Of a stretch of 64,000 nucleotides of DNA, positions 1 through 10,440 are shown in pieces (the stretch's first letter is position 1; every line of letters begins with the position of its first letter). This DNA comes from Lobosporangium transversale (taxonomy: Eukaryota; Mortierellomycota; Mortierellomycetes; Mortierellales; Mortierellaceae). A model generated the notes under the pieces. That model searched no databases and was not told where the DNA came from. It was given only the letters and a program-made list of their open reading frames with translations. The stretch covers positions 868,001-932,000 of the forward strand of contig NW_019028979.1 of the NCBI RefSeq assembly GCF_002105155.1, given 5' to 3'. A program made the translations under genes and the position numbers.

Positions 1-1060
1 AATGGAAAGTCGAAATCTCACTAAAAAGAAAAAAGACGCGTCTTGGACTATGGATTTTAGGTTTTAGGAAACCAAGGCTCGATATAATGCTATGAGACAT
101 GTCTACCATATAGTATATAAAGAAGCATATTGGCTCACTTTGAAGGAGTGGCAGACATCGCGGCTTGACGCACAACCTCTTTCTGTTGTCTGTAGTGTAT
201 TAGAAGCACTGAAATCTGTGCAGCGATCAGCTTTTGTGCTCAGCTCTAGAACTAGAATACCTTACTGACACTGGAGTCTAGGGTATGTATACTCCTTCTT
301 TTCCTTATAAAGATAGTAATTGTATTCTTTATCGCAGATGGGCCTGGTGGGGATACCATAGCATTTGCTTTGTCATTATACTCGCTCCTCGGAACTTTTA
401 TACTATTCCCACCCTCTTTCTCTCCCAGATGTTATTGCAGGAAGAGATGTCATGCTAGGTTTGCCTGGTGATTTTACAAAGAGAGATAAAAAAGACCACT
501 AGCCCACCATTACAGAAGCAGAAAAAAAAATTCATTAATGAGAAAGGCGGAGGATAGAGACATAAAAGGTCAACAAGGAAAGGAAAGATAGCAGAAATTT
601 AGGGGAAAGCAAGGAAGAGGGCTGAATAATATTTTGTCAAACAAACTTAAGACAGCGCATACCTTTGATCCTTGACCTCCAAAAAAGTTCTCCACACCAA
701 GGGACTGCGCATTAAGCGAGAACTCCAATTGGAGAGTATCGAAGATCAACGCCCAATCCAAGAGGTGCAGAAACAAGACAAAAGGCGCTGGCATGAATAA
801 AGTCTTAGGCAAAAAGTCATCAGCAGTATCTACTGTTCTTTTTGCGAGATGAATTGACCGCATCGAAGCCATGGCTTGTGGCTCGTAATAATATTAGGTG
901 GATTACACATTCATGCGAATAAAGCTTAGTCAAACACCACCAGGCTGAAGCTTTGCCCAAATAAAAGGAAAGAATGCATGTACATGTGTATGCAAAAATG
1001 GCAATAGCTATTTCTTTTTGAGACCCTCTTCGCGTATAAAATGGAGGCACCTTGTGACAG
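1..1060. other. intergenic, no gene seen
   Basis: I see no supportable gene here. The open frames on the minus strand (570-872, 820-1050) are short, show no family resemblance and have no splice or start context that favours them. The stretch is ordinary mixed sequence leading to the promoter of the small secreted protein gene. Confidence 0.5.
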
Positions 1061-1076
1061 TATATAGCCTTAAGCC

Positions 1077-1086
1077 TATAAAAAGG
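1077..1086 (+). promoter_or_regulatory. TATA box of the secreted-protein gene
   Basis: TATAAAAAGG lies about 210 bases before the ATG of the small cysteine-rich gene. A second TATA-like word (TATAAAAT) is at about 1035. The distance implies a 5' leader of roughly 180 bases. This is judged by sequence alone. Confidence 0.45.
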
Positions 1087-1293
1087 CTTGTTTTAATAAT
1101 TATAATAAAATCATCTTTTATCTCTCTTAATTATTACACACCCCCATCCAAAGTTCAGCACTAACACACAACCGAGCCAGTCTCAAGACTCGAACCTTTT
1201 CGCGTACACTAACACGTCTTTGCCAAGCTCTCAAGTGGTTCTCTCTATTTACCTCATATCCTCTTTGCCAACGGCCGCAAGTCTCATTGCATT

Positions 1294-1527
1294 ATGAAGT
1301 CGCTTACATCTATTATCGCAGTTTTCTCGGTCTGGGCAGCATGCATGGCAGTTGGTCAAGCTGGTTATGGCTGCTACAAAGGTCGATGCTGGGCCAATTG
1401 TGGTGTCAGCAGCTTGGAATGGTGCTACACTACTAAAGGCTCGACGTGGGACGGTCAGTACGTCCCTTGCTCATCGAACGGCGAATGCCAGCCCCATTGG
1501 TCGTGCGCTGGAGCCTGTACGGTTTAA
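1294..1527 (+). CDS. small secreted eight-cysteine protein
   Basis: The 77-residue protein starts with a clear signal peptide (hydrophobic residues 5-20, likely cut after VGQA, residue 23). The mature part is about 54 residues and has eight cysteines at 27, 32, 36, 44, 59, 65, 71 and 75, enough for four disulphides. Characteristic words are GCYKGRCW, EWCYTT and CAGACTV. From memory, small secreted proteins with a very similar CYKG-CW / WCYTT layout occur in arthropods and some early-diverging fungi, but no function is known to me. The gene is intronless, with a TATA box upstream and AATAAA about 105 bases after the stop. It could be an effector-like, antimicrobial or adhesion protein; the sequence does not decide. 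The overlapping frame at 1352-1594 is a shadow. Confidence 0.8.
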   Translation: MKSLTSIIAVFSVWAACMAVGQAGYGCYKGRCWANCGVSSLEWCYTTKGSTWDGQYVPCSSNGECQPHWSCAGACTV

Positions 1528-1632
1528 CTCTATGTCTAGAGTCCTCGTCAACAAGTCGTTAAAAGCCAATGTATTTTTAAGCTTTTTAAATTGAATAAGA
1601 TACTTTCCATTTCTAGGCAGAAAAAAAAAAAG

Positions 1633-1638
1633 AATAAA
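1633..1638 (+). terminator. poly(A) signal AATAAA
   Basis: AATAAA directly after an A-run, 106 bases beyond the stop codon of the small secreted protein. It is the best placed cleavage/polyadenylation signal for that transcript. Confidence 0.45.
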
Positions 1639-1656
1639 GTCAAAATCGGTCACCAA

Positions 1657-2368
1657 ATCGAAATTATGAATGGACTAGTAAGCAGGTAATGGGCACATGT
1701 AAATGGTAAATGAGAATAAGATATAGATCTGTACACCACACCCATGGGTTAAATATTTGCCATCTGGTGCAAAGGATATTGCCAGGCATCTATGTGTTTT
1801 TCTAAGCATGCTGTAGAATTATCGCTTATTTACATAGTTTTATTGCTACTAATATCTACTGTTCTTAACCACATAGTACATTTATATCTTTAATTAGTTA
1901 TCTTTACGAGCTCTTTCTCTTGCAAAAGTAAAATATGCAACAAAGGGTTTCCCAACTATTGGCAGCCAATTACTGTCAAAACTATTCTTTTATGGTTGCT
2001 GCTATTCCACGCTGTGCGGGATGCGCTTTCTCTTAAACGATTATTATCACAGCTTTGCATGCAACGGCTCCTGAAATGCTAATACCACTAATGCACAATT
2101 GCCAGAATTATCTTATCAGTCATAATATCAAACTATATACCTTCACAACTATATATACAACCGTATTTGTATAGTTGTCAGTTATATTACTCTTCCATTT
2201 ACGCTCTGAATGCTTAAATTGCGCCTGCACAGCATCGCTGAACGTTCGATGGAATGCTAAACGACCATCTAGATCGAAGGGACTATATCTATCTCTGTAC
2301 AAGATGATAATGTTCTGTCTCTTTCACAGCAATTTTTTATTTATCCACTAGCATCATCTCTTTGCAAC
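1657..2368. other. intergenic, no gene seen
   Basis: AT-rich spacer. Its last 100 bases (about 2270-2330) share patches such as ATCT(C/A)T(C/G)T(A/G)CAAGATG with 7710-7745, probably remains of a common flank of decayed F-box copies. Confidence 0.4.
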
Positions 2369-3090
2369 ATGGACAGCCTTAGATTGAATCGTTTGGAGGT
2401 TTCAGCAATCGCCTTATTGACAACTTCCTCAATAAAAAAGATCTAAACTGTATCCACGTCTCTAAGCCTTTTCATAGCTCTTACCAGATTCGTATGGAGA
2501 AAAATCATTGTTGGAAACAGCAGAGCCTTGCAGGGAAACACTGCAAAGGCATAAGGGTTGTTACCGAGGCTCAAGTTCATCGCATACGAAGGCGAATGTT
2601 CATGGCCTAAACCAATCCACCTTATCAACCAGATCAAGGCTTGCAGTTCCATCATCACTAGCTTTCACTTGACCGACGATATTGAATCTTTGCCGGAGTT
2701 CTGGGAGGCTTTACTGGAATGCGCCAACCTCAAGCGTCTGGAGCTTATTCGCATATATATGGAAACTGCTGCTGACCTATTCCTTCAAGTCTGCAAGAAA
2801 GTTAGGTACTGGGAATTGGAGGCTGTAGCCATCCATCAGCTACCTAACAGATCCCTAAGCGGCGTAGGCAGCGACAATGTTCTCCCAAATATGTGCATAC
2901 TACGCATTGATAACATCTGGTTAGCTCTGTCAAACCGTATCACCATCTACTATTCCCTCGGCATGTTTGTTAGGAGATGTCAAGAATTGCGTTCATTGCA
3001 TATTGGCGGCTCGGACGAGGAAGAACAAGCAAACTTCTAGGATAGCATCCCTTCGGCATCCTTGTACACCTGATAGTAGTGATAGTAGCC
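2369..3090 (+). pseudogene. F-box/LRR pseudogene (truncated)
   Basis: The ATG at 2369 begins a recognisable but frameshifted F-box start (MDSLRLNRLE, then in another frame NFLNKKDLN-CIHVSKPFHS), matching the opening of the intact family members. A stretch after the F-box is deleted. An open frame from 2558 to 3040 then carries the first LRR part: words such as LECANLKRLEL, FLQVCKKV and LGMFVRRC match the intact genes in order. It stops at 3038-3040. Just beyond, ASLRHPCTP-like sequence in another frame still matches the AFLQHPW segment, so homology fades near 3090. The C-terminal half is missing. A truncated non-functional copy is the simplest reading. Confidence 0.8.
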
Positions 3091-3422
3091 TTTCAAGAAT
3101 CATGGCATATTAACGCGGCCCACACTGCAAAAATGGATCTTTTGGGAAGGCAAGAAAAAGAAGAAGAAATAAAAAATGCACAATTCAATTTGCTGCTCAC
3201 CTAAACCACACACAGTGAAATAAATGCAAACAAAAGAAATTCGATTTGGCGTAAATGTAAAGATACCTTAGATGCTCAGTTATTATTATTCTTCTTATGG
3301 CTACATTTTATCATCATCTTCATCAAAGGCTGCGTGACAGTCATCGGTATGTAGATTCATATTGAATGGCTAAGGTGCGTGTCCTTTATATCGGATTCGT
3401 GAGTCAATAATGTATTTTTTCT
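3091..3422. other. spacer between convergent F-box loci
   Basis: No gene is seen. The stretch holds A-rich runs and serves as the 3' flank of both the pseudogene to the left and the minus-strand F-box gene to the right. Confidence 0.4.
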
Positions 3423-4985
3423 TTATTTTACCAAAACGGATATTTTGCGCGACTTTAAGAAATCATATGCTAAGCTGTTTTCATCCATTGGGCCTTTTAC
3501 ACGACCATTCAAGTATTTGATTTCTGGCCAATTGTTCACCATCCATGCCGCGTCCTCAAGCTGTATTTGTTGACGATCATCCTTTTTGAACGCTAGCATA
3601 TACAGATTCTTCAGTTTGGCTAGTTCATCCAAACCTGCTCTTAGCTTCAAGTCCAGAGTCCGTACTCCTCTATTCATTGGGCTCCACCCAGTTAGGTTAA
3701 GATAATGTAGCCGAGTTAATCTCCCTAGTTGTCTGAATGCAATTCGCGCTTTTGCCATGCCTTCTTCAGTCTCTTGATCAATATCTGCCTCGAGATCGAG
3801 CACCAGGTCAGTCAATCCAGTGCTAACCCATTCCGCTCCATTGACAATCTCCGTCACTGTGATTTTAGATCCTCTTAGTATCTTCAGTCGTGGGCAATTC
3901 GATAAAACCGTTTGAACCAAACCACTCATCTCAACGACGCATGCTTGACCAAAGATCAGCGTTTCAATTGTCTCACAAAGTCTGTGAAGTCTTGTTTCCT
4001 GTATCATGCGTCCATTATCCCATATCTCTTGCTTGCGTGCTAGCAATTCTTGTAAAGAAAGCTGGCTGAACTCACAAAATGCTGCATTTAACTGTGTTAA
4101 TCCTGTCATCCATCTGAGAAGTGTCGCCATATCCCTGTCTTTTATCCTCATGGAAGGGAGAGACAGATCTGATAACTTTGTCAATTTCCAAGGATGCTGA
4201 AGGAATGCTAACCTGTAGAAATTATCATGTTCTAGCTGCTGAAGCTGGTGACACTCGCTGGACTCGTCAAATTTTAGTACGCGCAATCCTGGACATCTCC
4301 TAACTAACGTGCCGAAGAAGTGTGATGATGTATACGGTTGTGGGCGACTGTTTATTCTGACATTCCGAAAACGTAAGGTGTGCATACTTGAGAAAATATA
4401 TTCGCTGCCCTCATTCCTTAGGAAATCGATAGGTAGCCGGCTAATACATACACCATCCAAATCTAAGTACTGGAGTTTCTTGCAGACTTGAATCAATAAA
4501 TCGATATCATGTATAACAGAAATGCTAGAAGCCTCCAAACGATTGAGATTGGTACATTCCAGTAACGTCTTCCAGAGATTCGGCGAAGCTCGAATATTGT
4601 TCAGGCGAACCCCGGTGATGGTGGAACTGTTGGCCTTGATCAGATTGAAAAGGTGAGCGGGCTCTAGGTCCGATAGCCCATTGCCTTCGTATGTGATGAA
4701 CTGGAGACGATTACATTCGCGTAATGATCTATACTCCTCTGGAACACTGTATTTTTGAAACCTAATCTCCTCAATGTACTTCTTATTGGCCTGGAGTGCT
4801 TTGTCGCTAGGATTACTGGATGGAGGAGGTCTGATAATGACTATCTTCCAGATGGACCAGACAAAAGCGCTGTGAAAAGCTTTGGAGACACGGATACAGT
4901 TGAGAAGGTCTTTTCGATCGAGGAAGTCACCAATGAGCGAGACTATTTCAGGAATGTCCAAGGGATTCATTTTATTTTTGCTCAT
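3423..4985 (-). CDS. F-box/LRR protein
   Basis: A predicted substrate-binding subunit of an SCF-type E3 ubiquitin ligase: the F-box would hold Skp1 and the leucine-rich repeats would bind the target. I chose the ATG at 4985 (MSKNKMNPLDIPEI), because all intact relatives start with MxNxKxNPL(D/E)(I/L)PEI. The frame is open up to 5111, but that extension is encoded by an A-rich tract. From this start the protein is 520 residues. The F-box spans about residues 5-50 (SLIGDFLDRKDLLNCIRVSK). About 15 degenerate LRRs follow, and the family's hallmark ITVTEIVNGAEWVSTGL with LEADIDQETEEGM sits near residue 375-410. The gene has no intron or break. Which protein it targets cannot be told. Confidence 0.88.
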   Translation of the reverse strand: MSKNKMNPLDIPEIVSLIGDFLDRKDLLNCIRVSKAFHSAFVWSIWKIVIIRPPPSSNPSDKALQANKKYIEEIRFQKYSVPEEYRSLRECNRLQFITYEGNGLSDLEPAHLFNLIKANSSTITGVRLNNIRASPNLWKTLLECTNLNRLEASSISVIHDIDLLIQVCKKLQYLDLDGVCISRLPIDFLRNEGSEYIFSSMHTLRFRNVRINSRPQPYTSSHFFGTLVRRCPGLRVLKFDESSECHQLQQLEHDNFYRLAFLQHPWKLTKLSDLSLPSMRIKDRDMATLLRWMTGLTQLNAAFCEFSQLSLQELLARKQEIWDNGRMIQETRLHRLCETIETLIFGQACVVEMSGLVQTVLSNCPRLKILRGSKITVTEIVNGAEWVSTGLTDLVLDLEADIDQETEEGMAKARIAFRQLGRLTRLHYLNLTGWSPMNRGVRTLDLKLRAGLDELAKLKNLYMLAFKKDDRQQIQLEDAAWMVNNWPEIKYLNGRVKGPMDENSLAYDFLKSRKISVLVK

Positions 4986-5111
4986 GTTGTAAAGAGATGA
5001 TGTCAATGGAGTAGAGAACATGAGACATGTGTCATTGCCGCTTGACACTTTTTTATTTTTTTTTTTTTTTTGTACGTGCATGGGACTCACCCCCTGAAAG
5101 ATTGAAACCAT

Positions 5112-5342
5112 CTATCCTTTATTGATGTCATTGTGGTCGTCTTTCCTAACCAATTGTCATTATTAAATAAGTCTGCCTTTTGCATGAATTATCAACTCAT
5201 TTTCAGACCTGGTGCCTTCCTTCAAATCATCCCTTGGCTACATTGCAGTTTAACTTTAAGCTCACAGTCATCCTATGCAGGCATAGATAGAGCCCATAAA
5301 GCCTTGTTCGATCTAGACATTTGTCAGGAATATAGACTAAGG
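5112..5342. other. intergenic, no gene seen
   Basis: 5' flank of the minus-strand F-box gene, up to the edge of the palindromic element. No coding signal is supported. Confidence 0.4.
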
Positions 5343-5346
5343 TGTA

Positions 5347-5682
5347 CACCAAAATTTTGTTTATGTGGACGATTTACTAAGGAAAACGTCCATATATTTT
5401 TAAGGTTCCAATGAATTGGGAAGTATTCTTAACTTTACAAAATATATAGGCACATGTGACATTGCATTTATGGGTTCGCATAAATGCACTTGGATCCGGC
5501 CTTTTGTCCAACCTTTTGTCCAACCTTTCGTCCGGGAATGTGCATTTATGGGAACCCTTAAATGCAATGTCACATGTGCCTATATATTTTGTAAAGTTAA
5601 GAATACTTCCCAATTCATTGGAACCTTAAAAATATATGGACGTTTTCCTTAGTAAATCGTCCACATAAACAAAATTTTGGTG
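5347..5682. mobile_element. palindromic MITE, TA-flanked
   Basis: A nearly perfect palindrome of 336 bases. The left end CACCAAAATTTTGTTTATG is repeated in inverse at the right end, and the arms pair over roughly 145 bases each. Both ends are bordered by TA (5345-5346 and 5683-5684), as expected for a Tc1/mariner-type target duplication. The short centre, about 5495-5540, has three tandem copies of a 12-base unit (CCTTTTGTCCAA and variants). Because of the symmetry almost the same 78-residue frame is open on both strands; it is a by-product, not a gene. There is no transposase inside, so it would need one supplied in trans. Confidence 0.8.
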
Positions 5683-5686
5683 TACA

Positions 5687-5903
5687 TGTATATTCATATT
5701 ATGCAGAGACAGGCTATACTATTTTTTCAAGCATACAGCCGTTTACATGGTCTCCAACTTTCAATGGGTTCAAAGATAAAATATCTGGTCGTGGATTGTG
5801 TTCGTTTCTATAGAATATGGATATAGTGCTCAGAACAAGCACAGTCATGCCATTTTTTTTTTTAACAATCAAATGAAGCACACTCCATGAGCATCATTGC
5901 AAT
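5687..5903. other. 5' flank of F-box pseudogene
   Basis: No gene is seen; AT-rich sequence between the palindromic element and the decayed F-box copy. Confidence 0.35.
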
Positions 5904-7133
5904 ATGGACAGCCATAAATTGAACCTTTGGAGATTCCTGAATCCTCTTACTCATCAGCGATTTCCTCGATCAGGATGACCTTTTAAATTGTATCCATTGA
6001 AGAGATTACATTTCAAGACTTTGTATTTAGAGAATCTCTCTCGGCGCAGTATGGCTCATTACAGGGACTCAAGTCCGTCGTATACGAAGGACACTGTTCA
6101 TGGCCCACACCGACCCACCTTTTCAATCAGCTCACTAGCTTTTACGTGGTCAAAATTGACCCTTCGCCAAAGCTCTGGAAGGCTTTACAGGAGTGCGCCA
6201 ATCTCACTCACTTGAGGCTTTCTCACATAGAAAGGGCAATTGTTGATAGCCCATCATTCTTTTAAGTCTGCGAGAAAGCTAGGCACTTGGAATTGGACAA
6301 TGTAACCGTCCAACGGCTACCTATCAACGTCCTAAGTAGTGGGAACAGCAAATGTATTTGCCCGAATGTACGCACACTGCGTATTGAGAATGTATACATA
6401 AAGGTCCTCCCTTTTCGTATACCAGCTTGTATTGCCTCGCTATGTTGATTGGGAATTGTCTAGAATTGTGTTCATTGGATGCTGACAACCAGTGCGCGGA
6501 ATCTGATGAGCTAGACTTTTACAGAGTAGGACCCCTTCAGCACCACTGGATCCTGAATAACTTATCAGATCTGTGTTTACATATGACAATGGAGGATGAG
6601 AAAATAGTAGCAATTCCCAGATGGATGACTGAATTAAGGCGGCTAGATGTCCAAGATCATGAACTCGGCTAGCTTACTTTACAAGCATTGCTATCTAACT
6701 AGCAAAGGATATGGAGTAATGGACAAATAGTGCGAAAGGTAAGGATTTGGAGATCCTGTGGGAGACTGAAGAAGGCATGACAAAGGCGCGCCTTGCGTTT
6801 AGACAACTAGGCAAGTTGACTCAGCTAGAATGCTTTAGCCTGGCCGGGGGTTACTCCTTGGAGGAGCGTGGATCGACGCTGGACTTGAGGCTAAGAGTAG
6901 GTCTAGATGAACTATCCAATCTAAAGAGACTACACTCGTTAATGTTAAAAGATGATAAATACTGTCAAATGCAACTTGAGGAAGCGACATGGATGGTTAA
7001 CAATTGGCCAAGTATCAATTACGCGTATAGTATAATGGTCGTTGGTGAAAGTGAACCTACTGTGGTAGAGAAGTTCCTATATCCTTTACGTAAATTAAAG
7101 AAAAAAGAGGATAGCATTGTCATCGTAACTTGA
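5904..7133 (+). pseudogene. F-box/LRR pseudogene
   Basis: The start MDSHKLNLW at 5904 is followed in shifted frames by LLISDFLDQDDLLNCIH, the F-box core. Several frames are then needed to follow the protein: LRR fragments around 6150-6400, an open piece at 6427-6672 (DELDFYRVGPLQHHW matches the FYK-AFLQHPW segment), stops near 6670 and 6700, and a long C-terminal piece at 6747-7133 (ETEEGMTKARLAFRQLGKLTQ through MVNNWPSINY). The sentinel TEI-NGAEW segment is deleted just before 6747. At least four lesions make this a dead copy. It is close to the family member at 3423-4985 in length and order. Confidence 0.85.
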
Positions 7134-7890
7134 TAGGGGGACAAGGACCTTGGACATGAGACTTTTAGTGCAACTCTACTTCCTGATGATTGTGTTATAA
7201 GAGCTACTATAGTAATAATAATGATAATAGCAATAATAAATTAAATAAAAAGCATTGCACATTGTCAAAAGTGGAGGATGGTTTCTCAACTAGAAGAGCC
7301 AACGCATGCGTTTGTATCAAAAAGATTTTTTTAACGGTTACCTCAACTATTTGCACAACTACTTCACTTGCTGCAGGAGATGTGGTTTAGCCAAAGAAGA
7401 AGTTGAACTGCGTCTTTGTTTGATTACCCTTCGTTTCCTTTTTTTTTTTTTTCTTTTCTTTTCTTTTCTTAAGCATCTCTCTAAACAGCTTCATCCGCAA
7501 CCTGAACATTGACAGAATACAGTGACCCTTACAGGACTACGTTGTTGTCAGGCTTCTCCTTTGTTATTTTTGGTACCAAGTTATCCTTCTTCGGCCGTAC
7601 GACGGCTCTGACTGTGCAAAAATGCATATGGCATGAACGCGCACATGCTCAACATCACTGAGTTCAATAAAATGATAATCAAATATTGAGACCAAAGAAG
7701 CTTCGTGACCTATATCCATCTCCGTACAAGATGGTAGAGAGCTGAGATGATAGAGCTGAATCATAACGTTTGTCTGTTTCGACGGCTATCAATAGTTGGT
7801 TGAGAGGAGGGAAGAGATCTGAACTGAGGAAATAATACTTGAGAAAGATAGACTGATTCAAGTTGAAAAGGCTCACAAAATAAGTATAGC
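7134..7890. other. intergenic; decayed F-box flank
   Basis: No gene is supported. Near 7279 is GGTTTCTCAACTAGAAG, which recurs with small changes downstream of the F-box genes ending at 21640 and 47138. A T-run with CTTTT repeats lies at 7438-7475. Bases 7710-7760 resemble 2275-2330. Confidence 0.4.
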
Positions 7891-7899
7891 GACTGGAAG

Positions 7900-8870
7900 T
7901 TTGAGGGATGAGAAAGTTATAATAAGAAAGGAAGCCATAATAAGAAAAGGGCGAAAACAACTGAAAACAACGTAAGAAAGCGAAGCATCGAAGGGAAACA
8001 AAGGAAGGATAAATCGAAAGTGAAGCGTCGAAGAGAAGCACATGAAAGTATATTTAAAAAGTGAAGGGCCAAGGAAAACAAATGAGGAAGTGAAGCAGCA
8101 AAAAAGAAAGCATAACAAGGAAGCGAAGCAGCGAAGAAAAACAAAGGATAGCATAGTGAAAAGGTGAAGCGTCGAGAAAAGCAAATGAAAAAATAACAAG
8201 AAAGCGAAGCAATGAAGGAAAGCGTAATAGAACATAACACGAAAGAGATGCGCCCAGGAAAACATAGAAAAGGATAACAAAAGTGGAGTACCGAAAAAGA
8301 GATGAAGGCATAACAGGAAAGTCAAGCATGGAAGAAAGAAATGAAAGCGTAGCAACCAAGTGAGGCATTGAAGGATAAAGTATGGAAGCGTAACAAGGAA
8401 TTGAACCATCAAAGGCTAACAAGAAAGTGAAGCACCAAAGGATAACAAAAAGTAACCATCAAAGGATAACAAGGAAATGAACTAGCAAAGAATAACAAGT
8501 GAAGCACCAAGGACAACAAGGAAATGAATCATCAGAGGATAACAAGGAAATGAGCCATCAAAGCACAGCAAGAAAGTGAAGCAGCAAAGAATAATAAGAA
8601 AGGAAGTATCAAAGGATAGCAAGAAAGCGAACCATCAAAGGATAGCAAGGATATGAACTAACAAAGGATAGCAAGAAAGTAAACCATCATAGGATAACAA
8701 GGAAATGAACTAGTAAAGGATAGTAAGAAAGAGAACCAGCAAAGGAGAATGAGTCAAAAGATAACAAGCGTTAAAGAAATACAAACGAAAGCATGACTAG
8801 AAAATAGAAAGCGAAACAAACGGAAGCATAGCAAAAAAGTGAAAGCAAATGAAAGTACAGAAAAGAAAGC
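7900..8870. repeat. purine-rich modular minisatellite
   Basis: About 1 kb of A/G-rich degenerate tandem repeats. From about 8400 to 8760 the unit is 26 bases, consensus near (A/G)CCATCAAAGGATAACAAG + GAAATGA. From about 8000 to 8400 units are longer, near 39 bases, with an extra 13-base module (CAAATGAAAGCGT-like), so 39 = 26 + 13. Units have diverged by substitutions and small indels. On the minus strand the 39-base part leaves three overlapping long frames with a 13-residue hydrophobic period (the longest 7873-8412). These are explained by the repeat and lack a start context, so I do not call them genes. Confidence 0.75.
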
Positions 8871-10289
8871 GAATACCGGGAAGAAGTTTTTTTTTATATT
8901 TTTTTTCTTCAAGGGTAAGGGATTGTATAGGGTGGTCGGGTGGACAGTCTCAGGTAAGTAAGGTAAGTACCAAGAAGTCAATGAAAGTAAAAGTAAGAAA
9001 AGAAAACACCAAACAACAAAACGCAAAAAAAAAGTAAACAAAAGTACTAACGAAGAAGAGAAGTAGCAGAAAAGGTTAATAAAAGTGAGGAACAGGACAA
9101 GGAAGCAAGAAAGACTACACCATTAGATGTCCGACCCCGTATCAAAGGCGCGTCTCCAGAACATTTGGACACTCTCGCTTTCGAACACTCGTGAAAAAAA
9201 GGCAAGAGTATAATTATATCTGTGAACGTGCTATTATTATTTGATTGGTACCTGATTTACATGTTACTTCATGGGAGCAATCCAGCACTTGCACTAATTA
9301 TTCTTTCATATCTTTTACTGCTATTATCTTTATAACAATGAGGATGTAAACAAGACCTGCCGCTACCGTATAACTAATGGTATCATAAATAGAGATTTAA
9401 TGTTTCTACTATAATGATTAATTCAGGCTTCATTTCTTGCAGACTTCTGCTTTTGGTGCCTGATGTTTATTCTTGTTTTCTTTTATCTTGTGAACGAGGC
9501 ATCTCTTAGATGAATATTATTATACCCGAAGAAAGGCGTCTTTGATGAGAGGACATACAAGAAAGGCAAACCTTCGCCTACGACGGAGTTACAACATTAC
9601 CAATCCCTCTTCTGCTGAAATGACTTTCCGTCCAGTGTGGTGTCATGAGAAAAAGTAAAATTTATTATTTTGGATCTTTTATTGGCCATAATGGATACGA
9701 TCTTCATGCAGTTCTTTAATAGAAGATTGTTGGCAAATGCTCTTTTTCAATAGTTCAATAGTTCAATAGTTCAATAGTTCTAGATTCTCGGCGCTGATTG
9801 TTTTTGAAATGGGGGCCTTTATGACTCTAAGATCATCAAGTTGTCATCCCCATAACACGAATCTTTTGACTTGGATCTCCTCTTGTTCAGCAGGAAATGT
9901 TCGGGATGTAAACACTCTTGTGGTATTGGAAGGGATGGCAACTGTTATGGTTTGTGAAGTATCCCATATAACAACGTTAAATTACTTAACATCCATGTTC
10001 AGAAAGTGTGAGCGACAATAAAACATGTGAAACACGGAAACAACCAAAGCTGTATTTTTCTCTTAAAAGTGATCCTACGAAATGAAGTGGTCCATTGTAT
10101 GGCGAGCGTCTTCGTTTGAGGCAAGATATTCCTTGCAGTGATATACATGGGACTGATATGGTTTTTTGCTATCATGTCAACATTTTCATTTCTCTATTTC
10201 AGAAAAAAAAGAAAACTCATGTTGGTATACTCAGTACATCAGTACGATACACGACCTTCGTATTCACGTATCTGTCTACAAAATATTTT
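8871..10289. other. intergenic, no gene seen
   Basis: No coding sequence is supported. The first part continues A/G-rich low-complexity sequence to about 9110; the rest is ordinary AT-rich spacer. A short 8-base tandem repeat lies at 9746-9780. Confidence 0.4.
9746..9780. repeat. 8-base tandem repeat (TTCAATAG)
   Basis: Four full perfect copies of TTCAATAG followed by TTC. A similar 8-base slip family (TTGCATCG) is at about 37650-37695. Confidence 0.8.
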
Positions 10290-10440
10290 TCACTTAAGTA
10301 CACTATGAAAAGTCTTTGGAACACGGATGCAGTTTACAGGATTATGTCGATTGAGGAAGCCGCCAACGATTGAGATGGTTCCTAATATGTCCTCTTTTAT
10401 TTTTATCACAAGTTTCATTCGATTGACTGCCTTAAAAAGA
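10290..10440 (-). pseudogene. F-box fragment (relic)
   Basis: Read on the minus strand this encodes SIVGGFLNRHNPVNCIRVPK, an isolated F-box core without the following LRR. The same fragment, nearly identical, recurs at 12640-12800 and, more diverged, at 47578 on the plus strand. In each case it lies downstream of a larger F-box copy in the same direction. Its 5' part overlaps the stop codon of the intact gene 10415-11980. Confidence 0.8.

Noticed and set aside
3423-5111. Longer start of the F-box protein at 5111
   Set aside because: The extra 42 residues include a Lys run from an A-tract and are absent from the other intact copies, which all start at the MxNxKxNPL position.
5377-5652. Two nearly identical 78-codon frames on opposite strands
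   Set aside because: They are a by-product of the palindromic element's symmetry and have no protein-like features.
7873-8412. 179-codon hydrophobic open frame (and two overlapping ones) on the minus strand
   Set aside because: It lies wholly inside the tandem repeat; three overlapping frames are open at once and the composition only mirrors the repeat unit.
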